From the NCBI GenBank assembly GCA_035236585.1, contig CP141137.1:45096057-45160056 (forward strand): a DNA stretch of 64,000 nt, written 5' to 3'. The DNA is from Warburgia ugandensis (taxonomy: Eukaryota > Streptophyta > Magnoliopsida > Canellales > Canellaceae). This document shows positions 23,501 to 34,997 of this stretch, piece after piece. Positions within the stretch are counted from its first letter, which is position 1. Each line of letters starts with the position of its first letter. The notes beneath the pieces are model-generated. The model had not been told where the DNA came from, made no database searches, and worked only from the letters and a program-made list of their open reading frames with translations. A program made the translations under genes and the position numbers.

Positions 23501-26500
23501 CCTCCCCCCCCCCCAAACAAACTTTGCGAAGTGCATATTGGTTGTTATGTTTAGTTGCATTCTAGAGGTCTTGTGTGCTCATTTTATTTAGATTTAGAGC
23601 ATTGCATATAGGTTTAGGGTACTTACCATAGAGTTGGAGGGTATTTAGTTGTCAAGTGTCAAGGCATCCTAGTATATGTCCACACGTAGTGGACAGTCCT
23701 ACCAGTTAACGAATTCACAACTCAACAAAATCCTTCAGGAAATTCAGGCCCAGTTGGCTGAGTTGAACGAGCGTGTAATTAGCCAGCATGCTAAACTAAC
23801 AGCACGATTTGATAATTAGGGTACTCGCATCGAGGCCTTAGAGTCACGACCCAAACCTCTCATAGGTGATGCACATGCTAAACTAACGATGCGCGAGCGA
23901 GGTAACCATAGAGAAGGTTGTAATCACTATCATCAAGATTATAAGCCACATATCACTGAAATGTGGGCTCTAAAATCTGTCAAGCTTGAGGCCCCTACCT
24001 ATGATGGCAAACTGAATCCAAAGCAATTTCTTGATTGGCTTTCGAACATGGATCATTACTTTGACTGGTATAAAATGTCCAAAGAGCAGCGGGTCTAATT
24101 TGCTAAGATTAAACTGATTGGTCAAGCAAGACTTTACTAGATCAATTTGAAGCGTCAACGAGCTGCAGCCATGCGTCCACCCATTTCCACTTGGGAGAAC
24201 ATGAAGGACAGGCTAACAGAGAAATTTGTTCCCTTGTCCTACCATTCTAGATTACTAGATTAGTGGTAGAACTTACTCTAGGGAGGTCCATCTTTCACTG
24301 AATACATTGCTCGGTTCAATGAGTTTATGATGAGGTGCAATGTAAGGGAGAATCCCTCTGTGACCTCGTCTAGGTTTAGAATAGGCCTTTGCCCTCAGCT
24401 TTAGAAAGAACTCATTACCCGTGATATAAATTCCTTAGATCACGCATATCAAATAATAAAAGAATTAGAGTGGTGTCTCAAACCGCAACCCACTAAGCAA
24501 TATTAATCCAAGGCTAAATCTACATTTGGGAATCAACAACCTAGAACTCAAGTGACTGCAGCGTTTAATGTCAATAAAGGAAAGGTTGTGTGAAGAGAGA
24601 TTTTTAGGGTAAACAACAACACTGCATTATCAATGTCAAGGATTGGGACATGTTGCTGCACAATGCCCTTCTAGGATCCCCCTCTAAATCCCTATTTATA
24701 GAAGGCGAGGATGTGGACAATGGTTAGGAAGGATGACCCGAGGAGGTTTAGGAACCTGTTGGTGAGGCTAGCAATGAGGAGGAGGCCCATGAGGCAAACA
24801 GTCATAAAGTCGCCATGGTGCAAGAGACCTGTAGGCCCCATGGGGAGGGTAATACCCCATGTATGACAGTGGTCAGGTGTGCTCTCACACACCCAAAGGG
24901 TAGTGATGATTGGCATAGGAGGAACATTTTTCATACATATGTCAAGAGTGGAGAAAAGAATTGTAAAATTGTCATCAATAGTGAGAGTTACACAAATATA
25001 ATTCCCACCCATGCTATCTCCCACTTAGGACCTTCGCCCCTTCCCCTCCCTAGATCTTATAGAGCTGAGTGGGTTGATGTTTCTTCATCACTCCCAGTTA
25101 CTCAGAGTTGTCAGGTTCTCATTGAATTTCTAACATATAAAGACACTTTATGGTGTGATGTTCATTATTTTAGGCAGGCCAAGGCTTTATGACATGGACG
25201 TTATTATTTATGGCCAATGTAATTGATGCTCTTTCTTGTATGACAGCAAGAGGATCCGATTTGATCCTCTACCACCCAAAGCGCCACCTAAGCGAAAAGG
25301 CAACAACAGAGCAAACGTGGAGGGCAAGGCAAAAGCTAAAGGCCTAGAGGTGAGCCTTTCTTCTATGCCCTAGTGGGAAAAGAGACCCCATCATTGCGGG
25401 CTCTTGAGTACGCTAGCGAAGTAGCACCCATACTACATGAATATCAAGATGTTTTTCCTAATAATTTACCAGATGAGTTACCCCCATAAGGGATATTCAA
25501 CATCATATCAATCTGATCCTCAAATCGAGTCTTTCGAACCTTCCCCACTACAGAATGAACCCCACCGAGCATGCTAAGTAAACAAAACAGGTGGATGAAT
25601 TACTAAGGAAAGGTTTCGAGAGAGCTTGAGTCCTTGTGTCGTACCCGCATTGTTCACACCCATGAAAGATGGGTCATGGAGGATGTGTGTGGACAGTCAA
25701 GCTACCAATAAAATCACGATAAAGTATCGATTTTCCATACCGAGGCTCAACAATATGCTAGACATGATGGTGGGTATCACGATCTTTTCAGAGATTGACT
25801 TTAAGAGCGGCCATCACTAGGTCCATATTCGTCCAGGGGATGAGTGGAAGATCGCCTTCAAGACAAAGGATGATTTATATAAGTGGATAGTCATGCCTTT
25901 TGAGCTTTCAAATGCCCCTAGTACATTCATAAGGATCATGACATACATGCTAAGGCCGTTTATTGGCAAGTTCTTAGTCGCATACTTGGATGACACCTTG
26001 ATCTATATGTTAATAAGCCCAAGAATAGCACCTCATCCACTCGAGGCAATCTATGAGACGCTGAGGACAGAGAAGCTATATGCAAATCTTAAGTGTTCAT
26101 TTGCTTCCCAATAAGTTATCTTCTTAGAATTTGTGGTTTCTTCTCAAGACATCTCTTTGGACCTAGAAAAGGTAGGGTCGATGGTGGAGTGGAGCGAGCC
26201 ACAAAAATATTCATGAAGTCCGCAGTTTCCATGGGTTAGCAACCTTCTATCATTGGTTCATCCGTGGGTTCAATTCCATTATAGCTCCCATTACTGAGTG
26301 CATGAAGAAGGTGGGGTTTAAATGGACGAACGCTTTGTCCAAAGAGTTCAAAGAAATCAAAGAGTGAATGACTGAAGCTCCCATGATGCGCCTATCGGAC
26401 TTCTCAAAGGTTTTTGAAGTGGTGTGCAATATATCTAGCTTAGGGATAGGAGTTCTAAGTCAAGAGAGTCATCCTGTGGCATTTTTCAGTAAGAAATTAA

Positions 26501-29500
26501 ATGACGCATGGTAAAAATACTCCACCTATGACAAAGTGTTCTATGCAGTCTTTCAAGCATTAAGATATTAGAGGCATTACTTAGTGCTGAATCAATTTGT
26601 CTAGTTCTCTGGCCATGAGGCCCTACGATACCTCAGCTCCCAAAAGAAATTAAATCTACATCATGCCAAATGGGTTGAATTTCTTCAAGAATATTCATTT
26701 GTGATTAAGTACAAGGCAAGAGTCAAGAACAAACCTACAAATGCATTGAGTCGTAAGGTGGCGTTATTACACACCTTACAAGTTGAGGTCACCAGGTTTG
26801 AGCATTTGAGGGCGTATTACCATCATGCCTGAATTTTGGGGAGATATACACATTATTGTCTAAGGGCTAGATACAGAGTGCTACATACTACCTCCTGCAA
26901 GATGGATATTTGTTTAGAGGCCTTCGTTTGTGTCTTCCCCACACTTCCTTGAGAGATTTTCTCATTTGAGAGTTTCACGTAGGTAAGGTCACTAGCCATT
27001 TCGATTGTGACAAGACGATTGCTAGTCTCAAATAAGTTATATTGGCCCAATATTCAACGAGATGTTGTCAATATCATTGATCAATGTCGTACTTGTCAAT
27101 TGGCAAAGCAGCGCACACCCTTTGCAATTGCTACATGCTCCGTGGCAAGATTTGAGAATGGATTTTGTGTTAGGATTAACCAAGACTATCAAAAAACATG
27201 GTTCCATATTTGTTGTTGTGGACCGTTTTTCTAAAATGGCCCACTTCATTCCTTGCTCTAATACTGCTGACACGTCTAGGATTACTAGTATTTTTTCTTT
27301 TGAGTCAGTAGTCCAATTACATAGGTTACCAAGGTCCATGTATCTGATAGGGATGTCTAGTTTGTTAGCTATTTTTGGAAAACAATATGGCACATGATGG
27401 GCACTAGGCTTCAATTCTCTTCTGTTTACCACCCACAAGCGGATGGTCAGACAGAAGTTGTGAATCGAAGCCTAGAAAACTTATTGAGGTGCTTAGTGGG
27501 AGAGCACATTAGGAGTTGGGATGCTATTTTACCAGTTGCTGAGTTCGCATATAATAATTCTGTTAATAGGACAACTGGTAAGTGTTTTTTTGTGGTCATT
27601 CATGGATACAAGCCTAGGATGTCTATAGATCTCCGGCCCATGTCTACATCACATGGGCCAATCCTTTGCACAGCATATACATGATTTGCATTCTGAGAAC
27701 ATATGAAGGATTAGTTTAAATAACGATAAATATAAATTTGCTACTAACTTACACAGACGATATAAAGAATTTCAACCAGGTGATCATGTCATGAACCGCA
27801 TGAGACCTGAATGATTTCCACAAGGAGTTGCTGAAAAATTACATGCTCCCAATGCTGGTCCCTTTCAATTACTGAGGAGGGTAGGGGAGAATGCTTATAT
27901 CTTGGATCTTCCTCTAGATTGGGGAATTAGTTCAACATCTAATGTGTAGGATCTAGTTCCCTTTCATCACCCCACCAACTCACCTATAGATCCTAGTCTT
28001 TAACCCTTACCCTACCCAAGCACTCATCCTAGCCAACCCATCCAAAGCCTTTGGCCCCATGTCCCACCCCTGCAGCCATTACCTCCACAGCCACAAGTTC
28101 GTCCCGCAAAAGAGCAAGTGGAGGACATACTTGACTATCAGATAGTGTCCACTAAATAAGGGGGTTTTTGAAAAATTAATTGTCAAGTGGAAGGACAGGC
28201 TTGATTCTGTTTGCACTTGGATCACAGAGTACGAGCTTCAGCGCCTAGATCCAAAACTCCTAGATTACTAAGTACAGTTTATTACACCAGGAGGCCCACC
28301 TTCACCACAAGGTGATCATGATGGTGATCACCACCCTGACATGACTTTAGAACATATCAAAGGAGACGGAGGAGGGCCACTATTTCGTCGAGTCCTTAAG
28401 AGGAGAAGACTTCTTACACAAATGTGTGTACTACAATAAGGTCCCCACCTTGGCAAGATGTACGTGTAAGAGATGATTGAAGACCCATGTATATGAAGAC
28501 CCCACATCAGGAAGCTACATACATGGAGGATTTTTATTGATGAGCCAATTGTATATATATGCATTTGAAGACCCTGCATTTGGCACACATACACTTAGGA
28601 GGTTCGATATTCTTACTTCAACAGGGTCGAAGTCTTTTCAACTAGGGAGATTGATGGGGACCATCATCCCATGTTTTTTTTTCATGTTATATTACAGTTT
28701 AGTTTACTTGGGATATTTACCACTAAAGGGTATTAGGTTTCTTAGTGAGTTGTGACTTAAGGGCAATTTTGTCCTTTTCTAGATTAGGGTTGGGTATCCC
28801 CTACTTAAGATCTTTTTCTATTTTGTTTGAGGAGTTTCTTGATGAATAATGAATGAAAATCTCATCTGACTTGGTGAATTCCTCGTTCTAACTTTCTTCT
28901 CGTGGGCATGAAGCTGCGAATGGTATAAGGCCGAATCAGTTTTGTCTAATCTTATACTGTAAATCAGTACTTTTCTACCTTGCCCTTTAAAGTACAATTT
29001 TTGAGCTGAGTGTGGTTACGTGATTTGAGTTGGTAATAACCCAAAATTCTTATCTTGCATAAAATCTGAAGCTTAATTAGGATGTTCGTCAATTAGAGAG
29101 ACAATAAGGATTAAAACTTCGATCTTACCTTAATCAATAGAGATCTGAGAATCTTGTAACTTATTGTCGGCTATTTATGCTAATTAAGACTGATTTTCTA
29201 TATGTTGAAGTGTTCATCATAGTTAATATTATGTTTTCTTTTATTTAAGTTAATTCTGATCTGAAGTCAGCATATAGATTAGGTCATTTAGCATGCCTAC
29301 ATCACTAGCCATGATCATTGGCCATCTTCAGGAAATGCCAAGTAGCTGCTACATGCAAAACTGAATCACATAGAGGATGATCCATTTGCCTAATGAGAGC
29401 CCGAACAGCCAAAATGCCACAGCTTGATCCTGATTCTAGCACTTGCCTTTTCCAAATCAATCAGACCTGAGAAGACCACCTTCAGCATACCAAAGCAGCC

Positions 29501-31149
29501 CTAGTAATGTCCTCAATTTCCTACTATACCATATTACCAAAAGAGATCCATTGCAATTATGTTTGAAGAATCATTGGTTGGAATGCGTCTATGAAAAAAA
29601 GAAAAGAAAAAAAAAAAAGTACTCTTCTATACCATGCCAAGTAGCTAAAAGTCCAATGCCTTCTAAGATCAACATGAGAAGATCTATCAAACCATGCAGA
29701 AGCCAACACGAGAAAATCTTGAACTCTCTGATTGATAGTCTGAATCCAAGTAGATTTGGAGCCTAACAAGCAAGACAAGATCCAAGAAATTGTTTGATTA
29801 GAATCCAATCTAATTAGGATCCTAGTGGATCCTGACTGAGACATAGGTGTATCTGCTCCAAATCCAGCCATTTACATCCACTCTAAGCTATGTTCAATTC
29901 TTCTCATTCAAAATAAACCATAAATTAATCAATGGGAGCAAACTACAAGGCATGCACCAAGCAACATCAAACAACTAAAGAATGACACTCCATAACTAAT
30001 AGGTGAACTGGGCTTAGGTGAAGAGGTTGTCAACCATCTTATCATCCAAACAGCATAATGAGGACCACCTAAGAATGACCAACTGATGAGCATTAAGGAT
30101 CTTATTGAGACACATTATACAACAAAATGCAACAATTTTTGGTGGAGAAGGGAAGCCAGCAGAGAAGTCATACTATATTAGAGTGAGAAGAGAACAAAAT
30201 AACTTTGCTGTGAACTATCTAAGGGGCTTGCCACTTCTAGATGCATGTTCCAATCCCCAAAACTTCTGATACAAGACCTAATCAAGCCTCCCTATCAGGG
30301 AAGCAACCATCTCTATTTCATGCCCGAGGATGTTCCTAGTCAAAGGGACAAAGAGGATAGGGCATGATCATGAATCAAATAGGGCCAACAGATTATAAAG
30401 TTACAATTGTGACTATATGAGCTGCAAATGAAATTTGAGAAATTTAGCAATTACCACCGAGGTAATTACAAAAAATCAAGTCTAAATGATAATGTTCCAT
30501 AGTTCAAGGTTTGTAGCTTTTGCCCCATCAATCTCAAATATCAACTGCCACATAGAGCTCCACAAAAAAAATTATAACTCAGCATCAAATGTCAAATACA
30601 AACAGATGTAGTAAATTTAATCCAATCCCATAATCCAGTTTTATCACCATTTAAGAGATAATATTTCATATTCTTATCACTTCTACCCAGGTATATTAAA
30701 AGCGAGCAAGTAAACGAAAAAGCCTAAAATTTCCAACTAAAGCCCAACAAATTGAAACCCAGATAAAGAAGACCATCAGCAATATAAATTGAAACGCAGA
30801 CAAAGAAGAGCAACAAAAACTAGCTACAAATGAGATATTTGGACATTCTAACTTGATAATCCCCGAGAATAAAAAAAGACAAAATGGGTACCTTAAGAAC
30901 CGACGAGAAGCTCTCAGCCTGATCGATTTCTGAGAAATGGCGACTCCAACTGCTCCAATCCCATTCTGAAGAAGCGCTGCAACGAAAAGAAAAAGTGGAA
31001 TTTCTGCAGTTTCTTGAAATGGGTTTTTGAAGAATTGGACCCAGAAAGTTGGGATTTGTTTCCTTTTTCCCAAAGAAATCCAGGCATGCATGTCTAAACA
31101 AAGATGCCGAAGGTGCGTTCCGCACGCAGCATGCATTTGCCACCACCAT
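12957..31149 (-). CDS. EX1/EX2: EXECUTER family protein (EX1/EX2-like), 11 coding exons, 631 aa
   Basis: EXECUTER proteins act in chloroplast thylakoids, sense singlet oxygen and launch retrograde signalling to the nucleus. Coding exons (minus strand): 31149-30892, 21980-21864, 21778-21713, 17448-17342, 17271-17190, 17046-16348, 14556-14430, 14335-14166, 14088-14014, 13369-13277, 13058-12957. All ten introns are GT-AG, phases agree and no stop interrupts. The product is 631 residues, against about 651-684 as I recall for Arabidopsis EX2 and EX1. Order: transit peptide (about 1-57), UVR-type helical repeats (about 87-145), GWWVG...PFGRIVRI (148-182), acidic linker (about 311-336), C-terminal DUF3506/SOS domain (about 480-631). 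I chose the ATG at 31149 because translation above it only reads through a GA repeat, though the frame is open up to 31275. Which paralogue it is cannot be settled by eye. Confidence 0.93.
13554..13722 (-). mobile_element. Au-type SINE in EXECUTER intron 9
   Basis: On the minus strand it reads AAGGGGAGCCTTGGCGCAAC, then a pol III B-box-like GGTTCAAGA, a GTGGAAACA segment, GACTGTGTACTATAGACTCT and a TTGTGGTCCACC...CCCGGACCC 3' part. This is the layout of the plant Au SINE. Length is about 170 bp, near full size. It lies in the same orientation as the host gene. Confidence 0.9.
14557..16347 (-). other. EXECUTER intron 6, no element recognised
   Basis: A 1.8-kb intron with GT-AG ends. I see no coding frame and no recognisable mobile element. 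Confidence 0.6.
16348..17046 (-). CDS. EX1/EX2: EXECUTER exon 6: low-complexity and acidic linker plus central domain
   Basis: 233 codons, phase 0 at both ends. It starts [10 protein letters not shown], runs through a Ser/Thr- and Glu-rich variable part, then [20 protein letters not shown] (272-291), an acidic run [20 protein letters not shown] (about 313-332) and a conserved [13 protein letters not shown]...YLRFPAE...SFVLLIPGR block (about 358-398). The order and the variable acidic linker are as in EXECUTER proteins. Confidence 0.92.
17190..17448 (-). CDS. EX1/EX2: EXECUTER exons 4-5: conserved GWWVG segment
   Basis: Exon 4 (17448-17342, 107 nt) encodes [20 protein letters not shown] and the RFVGRSYSP stretch. 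Exon 5 (17271-17190, 82 nt) completes the split Arg codon and continues [20 protein letters not shown] to YIIQ. This block is among the most recognisable in the family. The 70-bp intron between the exons is short but has GT-AG ends and restores the frame. Confidence 0.93.
18641..18850. repeat. Degenerate tandem duplication in intron 3, period about 142 bp
   Basis: AGTGTCTTG...CTACAGTC...CCCATACTG...GATGAAAG...GATGCAATTAGAT occurs at about 18641-18705 and again at about 18783-18846, with around ten differences. Confidence 0.8.
19106..19440 (+). mobile_element. Ty1/copia 3'-end fossil in EXECUTER intron 3
   Basis: A short plus-strand stretch resembles the end of copia RNase H, followed by a purine tract (GTGGGGGAGCA at about 19252) and an LTR-like part with a TATATAAAG promoter-like site at about 19384. 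Only the 3' end is recognisable. It is old and broken. Confidence 0.5.
19631..20335 (-). mobile_element. LINE (non-LTR) 3' end fragment: zf-RVT and RNase H
   Basis: Read on the minus strand, an [20 protein letters not shown] segment (about 20320-20260) matches the zinc-binding zf-RVT region of plant LINEs. Further on, [20 protein letters not shown], then [20 protein letters not shown] and VEGDSLVL (19631-19885) match the LINE-type RNase H with its DG and E...AL motifs. Stops between the two parts and the missing reverse transcriptase show a 5'-truncated, decayed copy, the usual state of LINE insertions. It lies in intron 3 in the host gene's orientation. Confidence 0.75.
20912..21101 (-). mobile_element. 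Au-type SINE in EXECUTER intron 3
   Basis: On the minus strand it reads AAGGGGAGCCTTGTCGCAAT, a GAGATCATGGGTTCGACAC B-box region, GGAAACAGCC, GTGTACTATAGACCCTTATG and CCGCCCCTTCCTTGGACTCC, the Au SINE layout. It shares the same block order with the copy in intron 9. It is about 190 bp long and in the orientation of the host gene. Confidence 0.9.
21713..21980 (-). CDS. EX1/EX2: EXECUTER exons 2-3: UVR-type repeats
   Basis: Exon 2 (21980-21864, 39 codons) encodes [20 protein letters not shown] and a following helix. Exon 3 (21778-21713, 22 codons) encodes [22 protein letters not shown]. Both fit the UvrB/UvrC (UVR) helical-hairpin pattern of paired acidic residues and an AA-KL core, as expected at this place in EXECUTER. 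The intron between them is only 85 bp. Both exons end in phase 0. Confidence 0.92.
22626..23385 (+). repeat. 5' LTR of the intron-1 gypsy fossil
   Basis: Starts TGATGGGGACC and ends CCTACATCA, with the primer-binding site four bases beyond. It pairs with 28652-29304. The two LTRs differ in length (760 and 653 bp). Confidence 0.88.
28652..29304 (+). repeat. 3' LTR of the intron-1 gypsy fossil
   Basis: Starts TGATGGGGACC right after a CTAGGGAGAT purine-rich tract and ends CCTACATCA. It matches the 5' LTR along most of its length. Confidence 0.88.
29305..30891 (-). other. Remainder of EXECUTER intron 1, no element assigned
   Basis: I see no trustworthy coding frame. A faint LINE-like flavour around 30120-30260 (an NNFWWRRE-like stretch on the plus strand) is too weak to call. 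Splice donor GT at 30891-30890. Confidence 0.5.
30892..31149 (-). CDS. EX1/EX2: EXECUTER exon 1: transit peptide and start of mature protein
   Basis: 86 codons ending in phase 0. The first about 57 residues ([18 protein letters not shown]...) are rich in Ser, Arg, Asn and Cys with few acidic residues, as in a chloroplast transit peptide. The mature part begins around [20 protein letters not shown], which matches the WDW...RHFSEIE...SFASVLK start of EXECUTER proteins. The donor is AAG|GTACCC at 30891. A (GA)n tract on the coding strand sits directly before the ATG. Confidence 0.9.
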
Positions 31150-31500
31150 CTCTCTCTCTCTCTCTACCTCCGACTGTTGCGCACTGAAACTGGTTTTGAG
31201 AGTTCTTGCGGATAGAGATATGGAAAAAGGCGGCGAACAAGGGTCCTCTTGGAAATTTGTCAATGAAATGACCAAAATGGACCCAGTTTGTGATGCAGTG
31301 AGACTTACGAGTTGGACGACTTGGTGGCAGCAGCCACTGGCCGCTCCAAATTGGTCTTACTTTGGAAAGAAAGTCTCTAAAGATCTTCGCTGGCACGAGA
31401 ATCTAACAATTGTCAATCTCATCCCCAGTCGTGGATCGTGCCGGCAAAAGGATAAAAAATCTCGAATACCGGTTTCGACATTTAAAACGCGCAGATAAAA
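31150..31500 (-). promoter_or_regulatory. EXECUTER 5' UTR / upstream region with (GA)n tract
   Basis: Directly upstream of the ATG the coding strand has a GA dinucleotide tract (plus-strand CT, about 31150-31170), common in plant 5' UTRs. I could not pick a TATA box with confidence. Confidence 0.4.
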
Positions 31501-32398
31501 ATGGTTCAAATAAATCCGATTAGTTAAATCCTAGCATTAATATATTCGCACATATCCACTTAAAAGGACATTTCAAAAAATTAAATTAGAAAATAGCAGA
31601 AATCATAGATGATGACTTCTTTTAAAAGATCTAAACTGTTAATCTTGTTTGATATCACCAAAATAGATGATTGTTGAAAATTCGTTACATTTAGATTTAC
31701 AATGACAATAGGATAGAGTGAAGCTGGTAAACACTAACATGCTTGCTCTGCCTCACTGCACCACAGATCACTGACATCCCTACCCCATTTTGGGGTGAGG
31801 CGGTATAAAAAGAAAAAGATGGAGATAGGTTTTTAAATTTTTTATATGTTTGAAAGTGAATTATTAAGAATGCCCTCATTTTTAAATAAAAAGTCAATAA
31901 TGCAAGAGCATTTCAATATAAAAAAGATATTTATATATAATTATATTCAGGTTTTCCTTGTCGCACCGCTCTGGTCTGTAATCTACCTCAGGTTGCAATC
32001 ATTTGATCCATTATGGATGCAAATCACTAATTCCCTACACCTCTCCCCTCCAAGTAGGTACGGGGCTAGATGAAGCTCGAGTTTGACCCATCTTGTTACC
32101 ATCCTTAATGTCAGTGATCCTAATTACTTGTTTTATTTTTTCTAAAAGAAATTAGTTGATCTAATTTTTAACTTCTATAAGTTAAGCCGTTGGAATTTGT
32201 TGCTCTTGAAATTTGATATCTAGCGCATACGGGGCATTTGAAACAAGATTAACTATTTAGATCTTCTAAATTAAGTTAACATCTACAATTCTACATAACT
32301 TATATGAAATGGATGAATAATCCGTAAATTTATGATCAATGCCTGGATCAAATGCAGATTGGGGCTTTTTGATCCGCAATCCATGTTGATCCAAAAAC

Positions 32399-32545
32399 CT
32401 AATCCGTGTCATCACTGGTCGAATTGAATTCAATCTACCTATCCATTATGCCGGCACTAGTCGTGGACCATCTAATCCGTGTCATCACTGGTCGAATTGA
32501 ATTCAATCTACCTATCCATTATGCCGGCACTAGTCGTGGACCATC
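32399..32545. repeat. Perfect 73-bp tandem duplication
   Basis: The block beginning CTAATCCGTGTCATCACTGG and ending TAGTCGTGGACCAT occurs at 32399-32471 and again at 32472-32544 with no difference I can see. This points to a recent event. Confidence 0.97.
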
Positions 32546-34025
32546 TCATAAGAGTCTATGCTCCAAAGGGTGGAAGAAGTTCCTATCACATTTTTCATTT
32601 TTTTTTTTCCTTTTTTCAAAAAATCTAAGCCATTCATCATGTTCGCAAAAAAAAGATTAGGTAATCTGCAAAAAATGAATAAATTTTGATGATCTTCACC
32701 ACTTGTTTTGTATCTTTAAATCTTTAAAAAAAATAGACTTTTTCTGATTACCAAATATATATATATATATATATATATATTTTTATTTATGAACTTTTTC
32801 CATTCTTTGGAACATGAACCAAGAGCGCCATCGCCGTTATGTCTACCAATAGATTGGAATATGCTCACATACCATTAATCCAAATCGAAACCATTCAATT
32901 TATCAGTTTTGGTTTGAATTTATTTTAGATTTTCATTTCCCAATCTAATCCAATTCATTTGGGTCGGTCCGTTTGTGATTCTAGATTATCCGTGGATTTT
33001 GTTTAGCGAAAATATATACTTATGTTTCAACTAAGATGTCACAGAGAACTAAGATAATCCCTCAATTGCAAATAACTTAAACATACAACCATTGGTAGAT
33101 ATCGTTCCCATGGACCCTAGGACAAGATCAGATGATCTTGGGTCCATATGAAACTGCAGGTATGTGTAGCGAGCTGACGTTTTGGTGATTTAAACCATTA
33201 TTCTCGAAAGCCATGCCTTAGACACTGCATGTTTCAAAAATGTCGTATGATCCCGGTTTCTGTTTCCAAAGTTATAAAAATGGACGCCAAAGGAAATATC
33301 GAGCAATGACCAGCCATTTTACAACTCACATAACTTAAACGCTAAGATTGTCCAGTTGTCATATATCTTGTGCGCATATGAAGTATATATATGTTTGACA
33401 ATTAAGTACAAGATGGGACCCCATTTTGGTGATTACACCAGTCATCTTCTGAGCCCAACCTTTAGATAACATCCCTCCAATTTGTAGCCTTTAGATGGAG
33501 TTGAAAGGAAATTTTTAGATTGAGCAATTATTTTATCATTCACAGAATCTAAGAGCGAGGATCATCCAATTGATGACTAGGATTCACATTAACACAATAT
33601 GAACTTTTTCCATACTTTTGAGCATAAACTCATAGATTTTAGTAGACTTCAGCCCTTCATTATTTTTTGAATAGCTTGGTTATAGAGATCAAATTTCATG
33701 CACATTAGATGCTTTTAACCTACTTTCTTTGAGTAAAATAATAATAATCCATATGGTGCAAGAGCATGTAAGGCTACTAGGACTTTTAATTGAATGATAG
33801 TGAGAAAATCTAATTGAGGTTATCTTTAAGTGTTGGAGATTGGATAGGACTCCTGACTGCAGAGTTCCTATCTAGTGATATATGCATAATTTCACTTGGA
33901 AAATAGAAGTGGCCTAAAATACAACTATGGCATCACTTTACTAAATCATCCAAACTAAACTTAGAACTACTATGGTTATCCTAACCTCTTGTTTCTAGCC
34001 TTCAAAATAAAAGGGTAGCTAGGTG

Positions 34026-34078
34026 TACAAAAGCTCCCACCCATGTGGGATCCAGGGAAGGGGTGGACCACAACAGGT
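34026..34078 (-). mobile_element. Partial Au-type SINE
   Basis: On the minus strand it reads GTTGTGGTCCACCCCTTCCC, then TGGATCCCACATGGGTGGGA, matching the 3' part of the Au copies at 13554 and 20912. The 5' part is absent. Confidence 0.6.
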
Positions 34079-34751
34079 CAAAATGATTTTTAGAAAGTGT
34101 AAAGATAACGGTTTACATTCGTCACAAAATGCACCTTATATCAAAGGCTAAAATAATCAAAGATGACTAACTTTCAATCTCTCGTTCACAGCAGCCATCA
34201 AATGAATGATTGTGATCATCAAACAGTGGGTTTGCTTGTATTTTAGGATGCTATTATTCTTGAAGTGAAAGTATGTACATCCATCCTATAAGAACTCCCT
34301 TCTTCAGTCCAAATCACTCAAAGTTGCAGTCCAAAAATTGTGAGGAAAACCATATGCATGAACTATGCAATCTGCATACATATCACTAAATGCAAGCACC
34401 AGAAATGTATAGTGAGATGGTCATAGACAACTTAGGCACCTCCTAGAAATATGCTTCATATCTTACTAAGAAAGAAATATGCCTGCTTGCAAGTTTGAGT
34501 AGACACCTTTCCCTTTAGTTGGCTATTAAATTTAGGAGAGTACATGAATGATTTGACCTATAATGTGTCACTTGCCATATTAAAAGAAAAAAAATGCAAT
34601 TTGAAACCAATGGTTGGTAGTGCAAAACGTTCATCTCTAGCGCTCACTCTCGTAGTTGTTAAGGTTTGGAATGAGAATAAGAAACCATGGATTAAATTAT
34701 TCCTAGTAATTATTTATTTTCCTTGAGTGGTTAAAATTTAGTGCATAGCTC

Positions 34752-34997
34752 TGTTAGAATTTTTTCTATATTTTGTGGTCCTTCACATTCAAAATTCAAA
34801 ATGAACGTGGGCATTATGGTAATGACTGGTACTTATTTACTAGTCTAAATGTTATTAGTGATGATAGTTTTCTACATTTTAACTACACATGAATAACTGC
34901 TTTGAGACAGTTAAGAATAACTGTTATTAATATATATATATATATATATATATTTAAGTGTCCCCTAATTCCAACAATTTAGTCTCTTTGTAGATTT
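34752..34997 (+). repeat. Left part of an older LTR, split by the copia insertion
   Basis: Begins TGTTAGAATTTTTTC. It continues after the inserted copia element at 40985-41138, which ends GGTCTACA and is followed by a primer-binding site. The LTR is about 400 bp without the insertion. A TA microsatellite (34930-34953) lies inside. Confidence 0.6.

Larger units (their letters stand above)
22626..29304 (+). mobile_element. Ty3/gypsy element fossil in EXECUTER intron 1 (plus strand)
   Basis: Two LTRs (22626-23385 and 28652-29304), both TGATGGGGACC...CTACATCA, flank an internal region with a primer-binding site TGGTATCAGGGC (23390-23401) of the initiator-Met tRNA type. Parts in order: gag-like (about 23880-24560), reverse transcriptase (about 25440-26160), RNase H (about 26380-26760), integrase (about 27000-27700) and an integrase tail with [12 protein letters not shown] (about 27870-27915). 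A purine tract precedes the 3' LTR. It runs antisense to the host gene. The LTRs look more than 10% diverged by eye, so it is old. It is broken in well over ten places. The flanks CTACT and CTAGC are only a weak target duplication. Confidence 0.88.
31501..34751. other. Intergenic stretch, no gene seen
   Basis: No conserved frame. It holds a perfect 73-bp tandem duplication, a TA microsatellite at 32755-32780, an Au SINE fragment, and a weak degenerate repeat in which a GGTGATT...CCA...ATCATT theme recurs at about 33184 and 33429. Confidence 0.55.

Noticed and set aside
29443-29871. Overlapping open frames of about 105 residues on both strands
   Set aside because: Low-complexity lysine/phenylalanine stretches from an A-rich run, no family motif, and inside EXECUTER intron 1.
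30110-30450. LINE reverse-transcriptase C-terminal fragment on the plus strand
   Set aside because: A short FWW-like stretch is suggestive, but the surrounding translation does not hold up in one frame.
31027-31498. Plus-strand frames opposite EXECUTER exon 1
   Set aside because: They are antisense shadows of the exon and its upstream region, whose coding on the minus strand is clear.
33105-33145. Short inverted repeat around GGACCC...GGGTCC
   Set aside because: The arms are short and imperfect, and no element borders or target duplication are visible.
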